From assembly GCA_902597875.1 (NCBI GenBank), contig CACJZK010000004.1, positions 1 to 64,000 of the forward strand: DNA of 64,000 bases, given 5' to 3'. The notes beneath the pieces were generated by a model. It saw nothing but the letters and a program-made list of their open reading frames with translations, was not told where the DNA came from and made no database searches. Numbering within the stretch: the stretch's first letter is position 1; each line of letters starts with the position of its first letter. The DNA comes from an uncultured Pelagibacteraceae bacterium (GTDB lineage Bacteria > Pseudomonadota > Alphaproteobacteria > Pelagibacterales > Pelagibacteraceae). The translations under genes were made by a program, and so were the position numbers. This document shows positions 47,908 through 58,309 of the stretch, one piece after another.

Positions 47908-49365
47908 TTAATCAATAGCTTTCATCAAGGCTTTGGCTTTATTTACTGTTTCTTGATATTCTCGTTCTGGATTGCTATCAGCAACAATTCCTGCACCAGA
48001 TTGAACATAAAACTTATTATTCTTTATCAAGGCTGTTCTGAGAGCTATGCAAGTATCAAATTCTTTATTAGGCGTAAAATATCCGATCCCGCCAGCATAA
48101 AGCTTTCTTTTATTTTTTTCCAAATTATCAATTATTTCCATGGCTCTGATTTTTGGTGCGCCGCTAACTGTACCAGCAGGAAAACCTGATAAAAGTGTTT
48201 CAAATATTGAGGTTTTATTGTTAAAAGTACCTACAACGTTAGACACGATGTGCATTACATGAGAATATTTTTCTATTTTGAAACTTTCGGTAACTTTGAC
48301 AGTATTAATTTTAGAGACTTTGCCCACATCGTTTCGACCTAAGTCTAATAACATTAAGTGCTCCGCAAGTTCTTTTTTATCTTTGAGAAGCTCATTTTTA
48401 TATTTTTTGTCATGAAACTTATTTTTGCCTCTAGGTCTAGTTCCGGCTATAGGTCTTACAGTTATTTTATTATTTCTTAATCTTACCAATATTTCGGGAC
48501 TACTGCCTAACACTTTGAAGTCTTCATAGTTAAAGTAAAACATAAATGGTGAAGGATTAGATTTTCTTAGATGGTTATAAATTTCCAACGGGTGTTTTTC
48601 AAACTTTCTTTCAAACCTTTGACTAAGTACCACCTGAAAAATATCTCCTTTAGCTATATGATCTTTAGCTTTAATCACTATAGATTTATATTTGTTTTTT
48701 GAAATATTTGATTTTATTTTATTTTTATTTGATTTGAAAATAAACTTATCAGGTAGTTTAATATTTTCATATTCTTGAAACATGTTAAAATTATCTTTAA
48801 TTTTTTGATATTTTTCATAATAGTTCTTAATTGGGATATCAGAATAAATATTTTCTATATAATATATTTTTTTTTTAAGATTATCATAGATAATTAAAGT
48901 TCTGGGTCTCGTCAACCTAACGTCAGGAATATTGAGGTCATCTTTGCATTTGTTTGGAATTTTTTCTAAATATTTGATTACATCATAAGAAAAATAACCA
49001 ACTAACATAGAGGCCATATTAGGCAATTCTTTTGGAATTTTATTATTAAATTTATTTAATAAATTGTTTAAAAAATTAAGGGGTTTAGACTTAATCTTCC
49101 TTTTTTTACCTTCAGTTATGTAAGTTATAATGTTTTTATTAATATCCCATGTCTTATCGGGATTCAGACCGATTATTGTGTATCTGCCTCTAATTTTCCC
49201 TTTTTCTACAGATTCAAAAATAAAGCTGTCTTTTTCGACTAATAGAAATTTAAATAAATTTTCGACTTTTAAATAATCTTTACATTTTCTTGAAAAAAAT
49301 AAAATTTGATCTCTTTTATTTTTATGTTTTTTTTTGAAGTTTACAAAACTAGTATTTAGTTTCAT
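47908..49365 (-). CDS. trpE: Anthranilate synthase component I
   Basis: A 485-residue chorismate-binding enzyme. Motifs are [58 protein letters not shown] and YAGGIGYF. It is first of trpE-G-D-C. Its start overlaps the stop of the upstream ppiD-like gene by one base, leaving no room for an attenuator or leader peptide, so trp regulation by attenuation is unlikely here. Confidence 0.96.
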   Translation of the reverse strand: MKLNTSFVNFKKKHKNKRDQILFFSRKCKDYLKVENLFKFLLVEKDSFIFESVEKGKIRGRYTIIGLNPDKTWDINKNIITYITEGKKRKIKSKPLNFLNNLLNKFNNKIPKELPNMASMLVGYFSYDVIKYLEKIPNKCKDDLNIPDVRLTRPRTLIIYDNLKKKIYYIENIYSDIPIKNYYEKYQKIKDNFNMFQEYENIKLPDKFIFKSNKNKIKSNISKNKYKSIVIKAKDHIAKGDIFQVVLSQRFERKFEKHPLEIYNHLRKSNPSPFMFYFNYEDFKVLGSSPEILVRLRNNKITVRPIAGTRPRGKNKFHDKKYKNELLKDKKELAEHLMLLDLGRNDVGKVSKINTVKVTESFKIEKYSHVMHIVSNVVGTFNNKTSIFETLLSGFPAGTVSGAPKIRAMEIIDNLEKNKRKLYAGGIGYFTPNKEFDTCIALRTALIKNNKFYVQSGAGIVADSNPEREYQETVNKAKALMKAID

Positions 49366-50819
49366 TAAAATGAGTTTTTAATTCTTTCAAGTGCTTTATT
49401 ATTTACATCAATTTTATACTTATTATTTACACTTTTATCATACACATTATATATATCTCTTGCTAAATTTAATTTTGCTTGAGATTTATACTTTTCATAA
49501 TCCTTAGAATTTTTTTCTATTGATATTTTTTTTGTATTATCAATATAAACTATAAAATTTTTAGATAAGGTGCTATCAGTAATCAAATTTATTTGTTTAT
49601 CATTCATTTTAAATATTTCTTTAATTATATCTTCACTAAAAATCTCATTATTTTTAAGATTCTTTAATTGAGTTTTTTTTACATCAATATTATTTTTTTT
49701 TGCATATTCTACCATATTCGATTCTTTGAAGTCTCCTTTTGAAATTTCCTTTGAAATTTTAATGTTATTTTCTATTATATTTTTAATTTTTATTTGTTTA
49801 ATTATTGCGTCGTTGACCGGTCTGTCATTAATTTTTCCTGCAATTTGATTTTGTGAAGAAATTTGAGCTATATAATATCTATTTTTAAAATTTATTAACT
49901 CAGGAGAATTAAGATTTTTAATTTTAAAAAACTCATTAAATAAATCATCATCAATAGATGTTTCCTTAATTCCTAATATATTTTTTTTTTCATTATTCAC
50001 TTCATCTGTTTTAATCATTGTTAAATTGTTATTACTTGCTACCAACTCAAGAGTAACACCGTCTAAGATATCATTTTCTAATTCATCAATTTTTTTGAAA
50101 TAATTCTCGGAATAATCCTTATCACCGACAAGTTTATCAGGTTTAAGTTCTATAAAATTTATACTTTTATAAGTTTGCTGAAATAAATTTTTGTTTTCTT
50201 CGTAGGTCTTATTTATCTCCTCCTTTGTAATTGTTCTTTTGTCATAGTAATTATTTAAATTTATGTATTTAATATTTTTAATTTGATTTTCTTTACTGAA
50301 AGAGCTTTGGATTAAAAAATCTGAAACATATAATCCTTGTGCTAAATATGACAATAACTGTCTCTTCTTTTCTTGATCTGAAATATTTTTTTCAAAACTA
50401 GGAGCTGATAAACCGCCCTTTAACAAAAACTTTTCATATTCGGCTCTGGAAAACTTTTTGTCTTTATAAAAAGTTTTGTCATTAATTATATAATCTTTTA
50501 GCGATGAGTCCGTTAAAATAATTCCAAAATCTTCTATTTCTAAATCAATTATTTTTTTACCAATATATTCTGAAAGAATTCTTTCCATTAAATTTGTTTT
50601 AGTTAAATCTTTCTGTTCTTTTTCTGTAAGATTTAATCTATTCAAATAATTGAAAAATTCTTTAGAACTAATTTTATCTGAGTCGATAGTTGCTACAATA
50701 TTTTGATTTCCACCTCTAAATATATCGCCCATACCCCAAAAGATAAAAGGTAAAATGATGATACCAACCAAAATTTTGATTGATATTGACTTAGAAAATT
50801 TTCCTATTGATGAAAACAT
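49365..50819 (-). CDS. ppiD: PpiD/SurA-N-type membrane-anchored periplasmic folding protein
   Basis: A 484-residue protein with one N-terminal transmembrane helix (about 13-32) after FSSIGKFSKSISIK, typical of PpiD. A SurA-like chaperone domain follows (ATIDSDKISSKEFFNYLNRL). The central parvulin domain is poorly conserved by eye, so isomerase activity may be lost. The rest is helical and Lys/Asn-rich. Its position directly before trpE is known in alphaproteobacteria. It is divergent from tpiA with 55 bp between the starts. Confidence 0.8.
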   Translation of the reverse strand: MFSSIGKFSKSISIKILVGIIILPFIFWGMGDIFRGGNQNIVATIDSDKISSKEFFNYLNRLNLTEKEQKDLTKTNLMERILSEYIGKKIIDLEIEDFGIILTDSSLKDYIINDKTFYKDKKFSRAEYEKFLLKGGLSAPSFEKNISDQEKKRQLLSYLAQGLYVSDFLIQSSFSKENQIKNIKYINLNNYYDKRTITKEEINKTYEENKNLFQQTYKSINFIELKPDKLVGDKDYSENYFKKIDELENDILDGVTLELVASNNNLTMIKTDEVNNEKKNILGIKETSIDDDLFNEFFKIKNLNSPELINFKNRYYIAQISSQNQIAGKINDRPVNDAIIKQIKIKNIIENNIKISKEISKGDFKESNMVEYAKKNNIDVKKTQLKNLKNNEIFSEDIIKEIFKMNDKQINLITDSTLSKNFIVYIDNTKKISIEKNSKDYEKYKSQAKLNLARDIYNVYDKSVNNKYKIDVNNKALERIKNSF

Positions 50820-50874
50820 TTTTATATTCTATTAAAGTAATAATTTTATACACCTATAGATCAAATTCATAATT

Positions 50875-51636
50875 ATGGCAAATGAGATGAGATACTTTAT
50901 TGGAAACTGGAAAATGTTTGGAGTTCCTAAATCAATAAATATAGTAAATAAGATTAACGCATTTGTAAATTTGGATAAAAAATACAATAAAAAATATAAA
51001 GCAATAATTACTCCACCTTTCACATTGTTAGAAACATTTTCTAAGGCACTTAAAAACAAAAGAGTTCTTATTGGTGCCCAAAACTGTTTTTATAAAGAAA
51101 AATTTAGTTCTGATACTGGAGCGATCAGCCCATATATGATCAAAAAACTCGGTGCAAAATATGTAATTATAGGACATTCAGATAATAGAGCTGAAGGGGA
51201 CAATGACTCAATACTTAAGAAAAAAGTGATGTTTGCGTTAAAAAATAAAATCAATGTAATTTTTTGCATCGGTGAAAACAAATCTCAAAAAAATAAAAAA
51301 CTTACTTACAAGGTTTTAAAAAAACAATTATCAAACGTTTTAGAAAAAAAATTTAATAAAAAAAATATAATAATTGCTTACGAACCAATATGGTCGATAG
51401 GTACAGGTAAAATTCCTAAAACTTCTGAATTATCAAAAACAATTTTTTTTATTAAAAAAAGTTTGAAAAATATCTTAAAAGGAAATGGTTCTATTAAAGT
51501 TCTTTATGGAGGTTCTGTAGATAGCACGAATATTCAACAGTTTAATTCAATTAAAATTCTAGATGGTTTTTTAATTGGAGGAGCTTCAAAAACATCTAAA
51601 AAATTCATTGATATAATAAAAAATTACTATAGATAG
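50875..51636 (+). CDS. tpiA: Triosephosphate isomerase
   Basis: A 253-residue TIM-barrel enzyme of glycolysis and gluconeogenesis. K13 (GNWKM), H101 and E170 (AYEPIWSIGTG) are the catalytic residues, and YGGSVDSTN and GGAS bind phosphate. The highly conserved GHSERR is replaced by GHSDNR (D103 for the invariant Glu). The start could also be ATG 50887, four codons later; neither has a strong ribosome-binding site. It is the first gene of a plus-strand run to 57365. Confidence 0.94.
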   Translation: MANEMRYFIGNWKMFGVPKSINIVNKINAFVNLDKKYNKKYKAIITPPFTLLETFSKALKNKRVLIGAQNCFYKEKFSSDTGAISPYMIKKLGAKYVIIGHSDNRAEGDNDSILKKKVMFALKNKINVIFCIGENKSQKNKKLTYKVLKKQLSNVLEKKFNKKNIIIAYEPIWSIGTGKIPKTSELSKTIFFIKKSLKNILKGNGSIKVLYGGSVDSTNIQQFNSIKILDGFLIGGASKTSKKFIDIIKNYYR

Positions 51637-51641
51637 GTGCT

Positions 51642-51944
51642 ATGGAAAATATTTTAATAGCAGTTAATGTAATCTTGGCAGTTATACTTGTAATAGTCAT
51701 TTTATTGCAAAGATCTGAGGGAGGTGCTCTTGGCCTAGGTGTTTCACAAGATAGTTTCACATCCGCAAGATCGGTTGGAAGTTTTTTGACTAAATTTACT
51801 TCTATTGTTGCAGCTTTATTTATTATTACCAGTATTGCACTAGTAGTTATTTCCAGAGATGAGATTCGTGAAGTTCAATCTGTTCTTGAAAAAGAAGAAA
51901 AACAAGACTCAAGTCTTCCTCAAATTCCAGAGTCTTCTAAATAA
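51642..51944 (+). CDS. secG: Preprotein translocase subunit SecG
   Basis: A 100-residue inner-membrane protein with two hydrophobic helices (about 2-22 and 52-72). The conserved middle is LLQRSEGGALGLG followed by SARSVGSFLTKFT. The C-terminal tail is charged. The tpiA-secG-pyrG order is standard. Confidence 0.93.
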   Translation: MENILIAVNVILAVILVIVILLQRSEGGALGLGVSQDSFTSARSVGSFLTKFTSIVAALFIITSIALVVISRDEIREVQSVLEKEEKQDSSLPQIPESSK

Positions 51945-51983
51945 GCTTTGTCTTTTAAAAATAATATAGTATAACATACTTCC

Positions 51984-53609
51984 ATGGCGCGATATATTTT
52001 CGTAACTGGCGGCGTGGTTTCATCTTTAGGGAAAGGTCTCTCCTCAGCTTCATTAGCATCACTGCTCCAGTTGAGAGGTTATAAAGTAAGAGTAAGAAAA
52101 TTAGATCCTTATTTAAACGTAGATCCTGGAACAATGAATCCATTTCAACACGGAGAAGTTTTCGTTACAGACGATGGAGCAGAGACAGATTTAGATATAG
52201 GTCACTACGAAAGATTTACTGGAATTTCAGCAACACAATCTGACAATATTACTACTGGCGGGATTTATAGCGATATAATTAAAAAAGAGAGAAAAGGAGA
52301 CTATTTAGGTGGTACTGTTCAAGTTGTACCCCACGTCACTAATCGTATTAAAAAATTTATTTCTCAAAATGTTAAAAATGAAGATTTTATAATCTGTGAA
52401 ATTGGTGGAACTGTAGGAGATATCGAAAGTTTACCATTCTTAGAAGCAATAAGACAGTTTTCTAATGAAGAAGGAAAAGAAAATAGTTTATTTATTCATC
52501 TTACTTTAGTCCCTTATCTAAAAGCATCAGGGGAATTAAAAACAAAACCTACCCAACATTCTGTAAAAGAATTAAGAAGCTTAGGGATCCAACCAGATAT
52601 AATTATTTGTAGATCAGAAAAAAAAATTCCAATTGCAGAAAGAAAGAAAATATCTTTATTCTGCAACGTTCAAATTGAAAATGTTATAGAAACAGTTGAT
52701 GTAAAAACAATTTATGAGGCGCCAATTAGTTTTTATAAAGAAAAGCTAGATCAGAGAGTGCTATCATTCTTTAAAATCAAGAACAAAAAAACACCTGACT
52801 TGTCAAAATGGAAGAACATTACTTCCAAGGTACTAGGTTCAAGAAAAGATGTAAATATAGGTATCATAGGTAAATACGTTAATTTAAAAGACGCCTACAA
52901 ATCATTAGATGAAGCTTTAACGCATGGTGGAATATCCAATAACCTTAAAGTTAATTTAAAAAGAATTGACTCAGAAAACCTTAAAATTCATCAAGTAAAG
53001 CCTTTATTAAAAGATGTTTCAGGAATACTTATTCCTGGTGGGTTTGGAAAAAGAGGTAGTGAAGGTAAAATTGCTGCCATAAAATACGCAAGATTAAATA
53101 ATATACCTTTCTTTGGAATTTGTTTTGGTATGCAAATGGCGATAATTGAAGCTGCTAGAAATTTATTAAACATTAAAAATGCATCAACTAGTGAATTTGG
53201 TAATAATTGTACCCCTGTAGTGGGTTTATTAGAGGAATGGCAAAAAGGTAAAAAGATTATTAAAGGTACTGAAAAAAATTTAGGAGGCACTATGAGATTA
53301 GGTTTATATGACGCTATATTAAAAAATAATTCGTTAATTTCTAAAATTTATTCAACAAAAAGAATAAAAGAGAGACACAGACACAGATATGAGGTTAATA
53401 TTAAATATAAAAATGAGTTTGAAAAAAAAGGATTAATTTTCTCGGCATTGTCTCCAGATGGAACTTTGCCTGAAATTATAGAATTAAAAGATCATCCTTG
53501 GTTTATAGGCGTTCAGTTTCATCCGGAATTTAAGTCGAGACCTTTTACGCCGCATCCTCTATTTTCCTCTTTTATCAAAGCAGCTGAAAAAAGGAAAGGT
53601 TGGAACTGA
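51984..53609 (+). CDS. pyrG: CTP synthase
   Basis: A 541-residue glutamine-dependent amidoligase converting UTP to CTP. The synthetase domain starts [20 protein letters not shown] and includes [20 protein letters not shown] and [10 protein letters not shown]. The C-terminal amidotransferase has [11 protein letters not shown] with the catalytic cysteine, and VQFHPEF. Its stop overlaps the kdsA start (TGATG). Confidence 0.97.
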   Translation: MARYIFVTGGVVSSLGKGLSSASLASLLQLRGYKVRVRKLDPYLNVDPGTMNPFQHGEVFVTDDGAETDLDIGHYERFTGISATQSDNITTGGIYSDIIKKERKGDYLGGTVQVVPHVTNRIKKFISQNVKNEDFIICEIGGTVGDIESLPFLEAIRQFSNEEGKENSLFIHLTLVPYLKASGELKTKPTQHSVKELRSLGIQPDIIICRSEKKIPIAERKKISLFCNVQIENVIETVDVKTIYEAPISFYKEKLDQRVLSFFKIKNKKTPDLSKWKNITSKVLGSRKDVNIGIIGKYVNLKDAYKSLDEALTHGGISNNLKVNLKRIDSENLKIHQVKPLLKDVSGILIPGGFGKRGSEGKIAAIKYARLNNIPFFGICFGMQMAIIEAARNLLNIKNASTSEFGNNCTPVVGLLEEWQKGKKIIKGTEKNLGGTMRLGLYDAILKNNSLISKIYSTKRIKERHRHRYEVNIKYKNEFEKKGLIFSALSPDGTLPEIIELKDHPWFIGVQFHPEFKSRPFTPHPLFSSFIKAAEKRKGWN

Positions 53610-54442
53610 TGGAAAATAAAACAATTAAATGTGGCAAACTTAACATTTCAAATACCAATCAATTCACGCTTATTGCTGGACCCTGTCAATTAGAAAATGA
53701 AACACATGCGATGAATACAGCTAGTAAACTAAAAGAAATTACTCAAAAACTTGGAATTGGATTTATTTATAAAACATCTTACGATAAAGCAAATAGAACT
53801 AGCTTAGAAAGCAAAAGGGGAGCTGGTCTTGAGAAATCTCTTCCAGTTTTTGATAAAATAAAAAAAGATTTAAATATACCTGTACTCACAGATGTTCATT
53901 CTGCAGATCAATGTGAAATTGTTGCTAAACATGTTGATGTTTTACAAATACCTGCTTTTTTATGTAGACAAACAGATTTGCTTATAGCTGCAGCAAAAAC
54001 TGGTAAAGTTATTAATGTAAAGAAAGGTCAATTTTTAGCTCCATGGGATATGAAAAATGTAATTAAAAAAATTGAAGATTCGGGAAATAAAAATATTTTG
54101 GTAACCGAAAGAGGTGCTAGTTTTGGATATAATACTTTGGTTTCTGATATGAGATCGCTACCAATATTAGCTGGATTTGGCTACCCGGTAGTTTTTGATG
54201 CTACACATTCCGTACAACAACCAGGTGGTATGGGAAATAAAAGCGGAGGCCAAAGAGAATTTGTTGAACATCTCTCTAGAGCTGCGATTGCGGTTGGAGT
54301 AGGAGCTGTTTTTATAGAAACCCACGAAGATCCTGAGAACGCTCCTTCAGATGGACCAAACATGGTTCCACTATCAAAGATGCCAAGCTTACTAAGTCAG
54401 TTAATTGAAATTGATAAATTAATTAAAAATGCCAAAAATTAA
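53609..54442 (+). CDS. kdsA: 3-deoxy-D-manno-octulosonate 8-phosphate synthase
   Basis: A 277-residue enzyme making Kdo-8-phosphate for the LPS core. Motifs are [57 protein letters not shown] and [12 protein letters not shown]. The ATG at 53609 (TGATG overlap) is preferred over TTG 53600, which would sit only one base after the AAGG sequence. It overlaps eno by 14 bp. Confidence 0.95.
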   Translation: MENKTIKCGKLNISNTNQFTLIAGPCQLENETHAMNTASKLKEITQKLGIGFIYKTSYDKANRTSLESKRGAGLEKSLPVFDKIKKDLNIPVLTDVHSADQCEIVAKHVDVLQIPAFLCRQTDLLIAAAKTGKVINVKKGQFLAPWDMKNVIKKIEDSGNKNILVTERGASFGYNTLVSDMRSLPILAGFGYPVVFDATHSVQQPGGMGNKSGGQREFVEHLSRAAIAVGVGAVFIETHEDPENAPSDGPNMVPLSKMPSLLSQLIEIDKLIKNAKN

Positions 54443-55697
54443 AACAATCAAAGGACGTCAGATCTTTGATAGCAGAGGCAACCCAACAGTTGAAGCAGAA
54501 GTTCATACAGATGATGGAAACTTTGCGTCCGCAATAGTTCCATCTGGAGCCTCCACAGGATCGCATGAGGCTTTTGAACTTAGAGACATTAAAAGCAAAG
54601 CTTATTTAGGAAAAGGTGTTTTAAATTCTATTAAGAATATTAATGATATAATTTCTAAAGAATTAAACTCATTTGATATTTTTGATCAAAATAAAATAGA
54701 CAAAAAATTAATATATTTAGACGGAAGTAAACAAAAAAGTAATCTAGGCGCTAACTCGATTTTGGCTGTGTCTATTGCTACGTGTAAATTGGCTGCCTTA
54801 GTTAAAAAAGTCCCTTTACACAAATATCTTGGAAGTAACACATCTAGTATATTGCCTAGACCTCTAATGAATATAATTAATGGAGGAGCACATGCAAATA
54901 ACTCCTTAAGAATTCAAGAGTTTATGATAAGACCAGAAAAAACTGAGACTTTTACTGAGTCTTTAAGAGTGTGTTTTTTGGTAATTCAAAATCTAAAAAA
55001 ACTAATCAGTGAAAAAAATTTATCTACAACCGTTGGTGACGAAGGAGGTTTTGCTCCCTCCCTAAAAAATAACGAACAAGCATTAGAATTGATATTAAAA
55101 TCTATAGAATTATCAGGATTTAAACCAAAAGAAGACGTAACAATTTGCTTAGACGTGGCCTCTAATGAACTACATAAAGACGGTAAATACTCTGTTAAAA
55201 GTTCTAAATTTGAAAAATCCAAGGAAGTTATTGATTATTATATAAATTTAATAAAAAAATATTCTATAAGTTCGATTGAAGATCCCTTCTCAGAGGATGA
55301 TTGGGTATCCTGGTCTGAATTAATGAAATATTTAAAAGACAATAATCATAAAACTCAAATAGTTGGAGACGATTTATTTGTTACAAATATAGAACGATTA
55401 AAAAAAGGCATCAAACAAGAAGCAGCAAATGCAATTTTAATTAAACCTAATCAAATAGGGACTTTAACGGAAACACTTGAAGTAATAAATTTTGCTCAAA
55501 AGAAAGGGTTTAAAACTATTATATCTCATAGATCAGGGGATTCAGAAGATACGTTTATTGCAGATCTAGCTGTTGCGACAAAATCATCTCAAATTAAAAG
55601 CGGTTCTCTAATAAGGTCAGAAAGAGTAGCAAAATATAATAGACTCATTAGAATCGAAGAAGAGCTTGGAAATTCACCTAAAATGGCTAGAATCTAG
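54429..55697 (+). CDS. eno: Enolase
   Basis: A 422-residue glycolytic enzyme. Typical segments are [97 protein letters not shown] and [17 protein letters not shown]. All active-site elements are visible. Confidence 0.97.
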   Translation: MPKIKTIKGRQIFDSRGNPTVEAEVHTDDGNFASAIVPSGASTGSHEAFELRDIKSKAYLGKGVLNSIKNINDIISKELNSFDIFDQNKIDKKLIYLDGSKQKSNLGANSILAVSIATCKLAALVKKVPLHKYLGSNTSSILPRPLMNIINGGAHANNSLRIQEFMIRPEKTETFTESLRVCFLVIQNLKKLISEKNLSTTVGDEGGFAPSLKNNEQALELILKSIELSGFKPKEDVTICLDVASNELHKDGKYSVKSSKFEKSKEVIDYYINLIKKYSISSIEDPFSEDDWVSWSELMKYLKDNNHKTQIVGDDLFVTNIERLKKGIKQEAANAILIKPNQIGTLTETLEVINFAQKKGFKTIISHRSGDSEDTFIADLAVATKSSQIKSGSLIRSERVAKYNRLIRIEEELGNSPKMARI

Positions 55698-55699
55698 AC

Positions 55700-55996
55700 A
55701 TGAGGCTTATTAAAATTTTTAAAACAAGAAAACTGTTTTTATTAAATATTTTTTTAACACTATACGTTGCCATAAATCTAATTGGTGGTGAGAGAGGCTT
55801 GTATTCTTATTTTGAAAAGAAAAATACTGAGAGTCTAATGATAAAGAAAGAAAAAAAATTATCTGTTAAAAAAGATTTACTGGAACAGAAAAATATTTTA
55901 CTTTCAGACGATATTGATCTTGACTATCTAGATATAGTTTATAGAGAAAAACTAAAATTTGGCAAGGAAGATGAAATTCTAATAAAATTGAAATAA
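55700..55996 (+). CDS. ftsB: FtsB/DivIC-type septum formation initiator
   Basis: A 98-residue bitopic protein: one transmembrane helix (about 11-29), then [13 protein letters not shown], matching the FtsB GxxGLxxYxxL pattern, then a coiled-coil-like stretch and a C-terminal [19 protein letters not shown] similar to the FtsB tail. It follows eno as in other alphaproteobacteria and overlaps lipA by one base. Confidence 0.82.
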   Translation: MRLIKIFKTRKLFLLNIFLTLYVAINLIGGERGLYSYFEKKNTESLMIKKEKKLSVKKDLLEQKNILLSDDIDLDYLDIVYREKLKFGKEDEILIKLK

Positions 55997-56934
55997 TGAA
56001 AATTAGACACCCTGAAAAAGTAAAAAATATTTCAAATCCAATTAAAAAAAAACCTAAATGGATTAGATCAAAGATTGTGAATTCACAAGTATTCTTTCAA
56101 ACTAAACAAGTTGTTAACAAAAATAATCTTGTAACAGTTTGTCAGGAGGCAAACTGCCCAAATATTACAGAATGTTGGAGTAAAAAGCATGCTACGTTTA
56201 TGATTATGGGAGATACATGTACGAGAGGCTGTGCTTTTTGTGATGTAAAAACTGGTAAACCTGGAGCTTTGGATCCCTTAGAGTCCTTTAAAGTTTCAAA
56301 AGCTGTAAAAGAATTAAATTTGAATCATGTAGTTATAACTTCTGTTGACAGAGACGATCTTGATGATGGTGGAGCTAATCATTTTAAAGAAGTTGTTTCT
56401 GAAGTTAAAAAGAATAATCCAAAAACTACAGTTGAAGTTTTAACCCCTGATTTTCTAAGAAAAGGAAAATCCTATGAGAAAGTTCTAGAGGCAAATCCAG
56501 ATGTCTTTAATCATAACATTGAAACGGTCCCAAGTCTTTATTTAAAAGTTAGACCAGGATCCAGATATTTTGCATCAATTGACTTATTGAAATCTGTTAA
56601 AGAAAAGAAACCAAATTTATTTACAAAATCTGGAATTATGGTTGGTCTTGGTGAAAAAAAAGATGAAGTGATACAAGTAATGGATGATTTAAGGAGTGCC
56701 AATGTAGATTTTTTAACGATAGGCCAATACTTACAACCTTCTGTAAAACATTTTCCTTTAGACCGATACTTGCATCCTGATGAATTTAAAGAGTTTAAAG
56801 ATATTGCCACTTCAAAAGGTTTTTTATTAGTTTCTTCTTCTCCTTTAACTCGATCTTCTTATCATGCTGATGAAGATTTTAAAAAGTTAAGAGAGGCAAG
56901 ATTAAACAAAATTGAATGTCGTCAGCCTCAATAA
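55996..56934 (+). CDS. lipA: Lipoyl synthase
   Basis: A 312-residue radical-SAM enzyme inserting sulfur into octanoyl groups. The auxiliary cluster cysteines are in [13 protein letters not shown], and the radical SAM motif is [10 protein letters not shown]. The C-terminal [15 protein letters not shown] contains the serine ligand region. The pdh genes often found between ftsB and lipA are absent. Confidence 0.97.
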   Translation: MKIRHPEKVKNISNPIKKKPKWIRSKIVNSQVFFQTKQVVNKNNLVTVCQEANCPNITECWSKKHATFMIMGDTCTRGCAFCDVKTGKPGALDPLESFKVSKAVKELNLNHVVITSVDRDDLDDGGANHFKEVVSEVKKNNPKTTVEVLTPDFLRKGKSYEKVLEANPDVFNHNIETVPSLYLKVRPGSRYFASIDLLKSVKEKKPNLFTKSGIMVGLGEKKDEVIQVMDDLRSANVDFLTIGQYLQPSVKHFPLDRYLHPDEFKEFKDIATSKGFLLVSSSPLTRSSYHADEDFKKLREARLNKIECRQPQ

Positions 56935-57365
56935 AAAAAATTATTCCTTGCAAAAAAAAAGACTTAATAGAAATGGTTTTAGATATAGAAAAATATCCTG
57001 AATTTGTTCCATGGTGCATAGACGGCAAAATTCATGAAAAGAAAGAAAGCGAAGATCTGATTGAGATTAAAGGCGATTTAAAAGTAGGAAAAAAATTTCT
57101 TAATGAAACCTACACAAGTTTAGTGTTGTATTATAAGGAGAAAGATAAAATACTTGTAACTAATATTGATGGACCATTAAAACATCTTCAAAATGAATGG
57201 AGTTTTAAAGAAATAAATGACCAAACTCAATTAACGTTTGACATTGATTTTGAATTAAAAAATAATTTTCTTAATATGATAATGAAAAAATCATTTAATC
57301 TAGGTTTAAATAAAATTGCCGATGCTTTTGAGAAAAGAGCTGTTGAGCTATTTAAGAAAACTTAA
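56916..57365 (+). CDS. Coq10/RatA-type START-domain protein
   Basis: A 149-residue SRPBCC-fold protein. The segment [21 protein letters not shown] is the hallmark of the Coq10/RatA family, with [20 protein letters not shown] near the C-terminus. The probable role is binding or trafficking of ubiquinone in the membrane. It overlaps lipA by 19 bp and the convergent cinA-like gene by 18 bp. Its place after lipA is typical for alphaproteobacteria. Confidence 0.87.
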   Translation: MSSASIKKIIPCKKKDLIEMVLDIEKYPEFVPWCIDGKIHEKKESEDLIEIKGDLKVGKKFLNETYTSLVLYYKEKDKILVTNIDGPLKHLQNEWSFKEINDQTQLTFDIDFELKNNFLNMIMKKSFNLGLNKIADAFEKRAVELFKKT

Positions 57366-57821
57366 GATTAAATCTTGAGATTTTCTGACCGTAGCTTTTT
57401 GGATATAAGAACGGCCTTTGTTAGCAAAAATATACCTTTTTATCATTATCCTTTTATCTTTTTTTATACCTATAAAGACTAATCCAACAGGCTTTTGTTT
57501 AGTACCTCCTTTAGGTCCAGCTATCCCAGTTATTGAGACATTTATATTACTTTTAGAAATTTTAGATAAATTGTTAACCATCGATAAACAACATTTCATA
57601 CTTACAGCTCCATGATGTTTTATAATATCTTTAGGCACTTTTAGAACATTAATTTTTGATTGGTTGGAATAAGTGATCAGACCTAATGTGAAAACTTTAG
57701 AAGATCCACTTATCGAGGTGATCGAACTAGAAAGCATTCCTCCAGTACAAGATTCAACAAATGAGATTTTTAATCTTTTTTTTCTAAGAATTTTTATTAT
57801 TTTTTTTGATTTAATTTTCAC
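57348..57821 (-). CDS. pncC: CinA C-terminal-type nicotinamide-nucleotide amidase (PncC)
   Basis: A 157-residue stand-alone CinA C-terminal domain. Motifs are FVESCTGGMLSSSITSISGSS, LGLITYSNQSK and TGIAGPKGGTKQKPVGLVFIG. Such proteins deamidate NMN in NAD recycling. The 3' end overlaps the convergent Coq10-like gene by 18 bp, and the start overlaps pgpA by 4 bp. Confidence 0.9.
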   Translation of the reverse strand: MKIKSKKIIKILRKKRLKISFVESCTGGMLSSSITSISGSSKVFTLGLITYSNQSKINVLKVPKDIIKHHGAVSMKCCLSMVNNLSKISKSNINVSITGIAGPKGGTKQKPVGLVFIGIKKDKRIMIKRYIFANKGRSYIQKATVRKSQDLILSFLK

Positions 57822-58309
57822 GATAAAACCATATATAAAACCATTATAGCTACAACATAAAGGCCAGCACAGACATCATCCATCATGATACCAAAACTAT
57901 TTTTAAAATTTTTGTCATAGTAACTTACAGGATAAGGTTTTAGGATGTCAAAAATACGAAAAAGCACAAACATAATGAAATAAAACTTTATTATTTCATA
58001 ATTATCTCTAGTAGTTGAATGAGCTACTTCGTAAAGACTTATTGGAATAGATTGACCAACAAATTCATCGATTACCACTTCCTTTGGATCTTTATCTGTT
58101 AAATTCTTTATGTATATATTTATCGAATATAGGGATAATAAAAAAATTATAAGAAGAAAAAATAATATTATATTTGGCGAAATATTTAATACGTGAAAAA
58201 AAAAATACAATACGAATATTGTAGTCAAAGAAGCTAAGCTTCCAGGTATTTTTTTTATTTTACCTATACCAAATAATGTTACAAATAAATTATTTATTTT
58301 ATTAATCAT
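57818..58309 (-). CDS. pgpA: Phosphatidylglycerophosphatase A
   Basis: A 163-residue integral membrane phosphatase with about four helices. Conserved segments are IKKIPGSLASL, DPKEVVIDEFVGQSIPI, FRIFDILKPYP and GIMMDDVCAGLYV, all typical for PgpA. It completes phosphatidylglycerol synthesis from CDP-diacylglycerol, the product of the CdsA encoded at 32717. Confidence 0.93.
   Translation of the reverse strand: MINKINNLFVTLFGIGKIKKIPGSLASLTTIFVLYFFFHVLNISPNIILFFLLIIFLLSLYSINIYIKNLTDKDPKEVVIDEFVGQSIPISLYEVAHSTTRDNYEIIKFYFIMFVLFRIFDILKPYPVSYYDKNFKNSFGIMMDDVCAGLYVVAIMVLYMVLS

Noticed and set aside
50820-50874. Search for a trp attenuator, riboswitch or terminator near ppiD/tpiA and trpE
   Set aside because: ppiD and trpE overlap by one base, leaving no leader, and the 55-bp divergent gap before tpiA shows no convincing hairpin.
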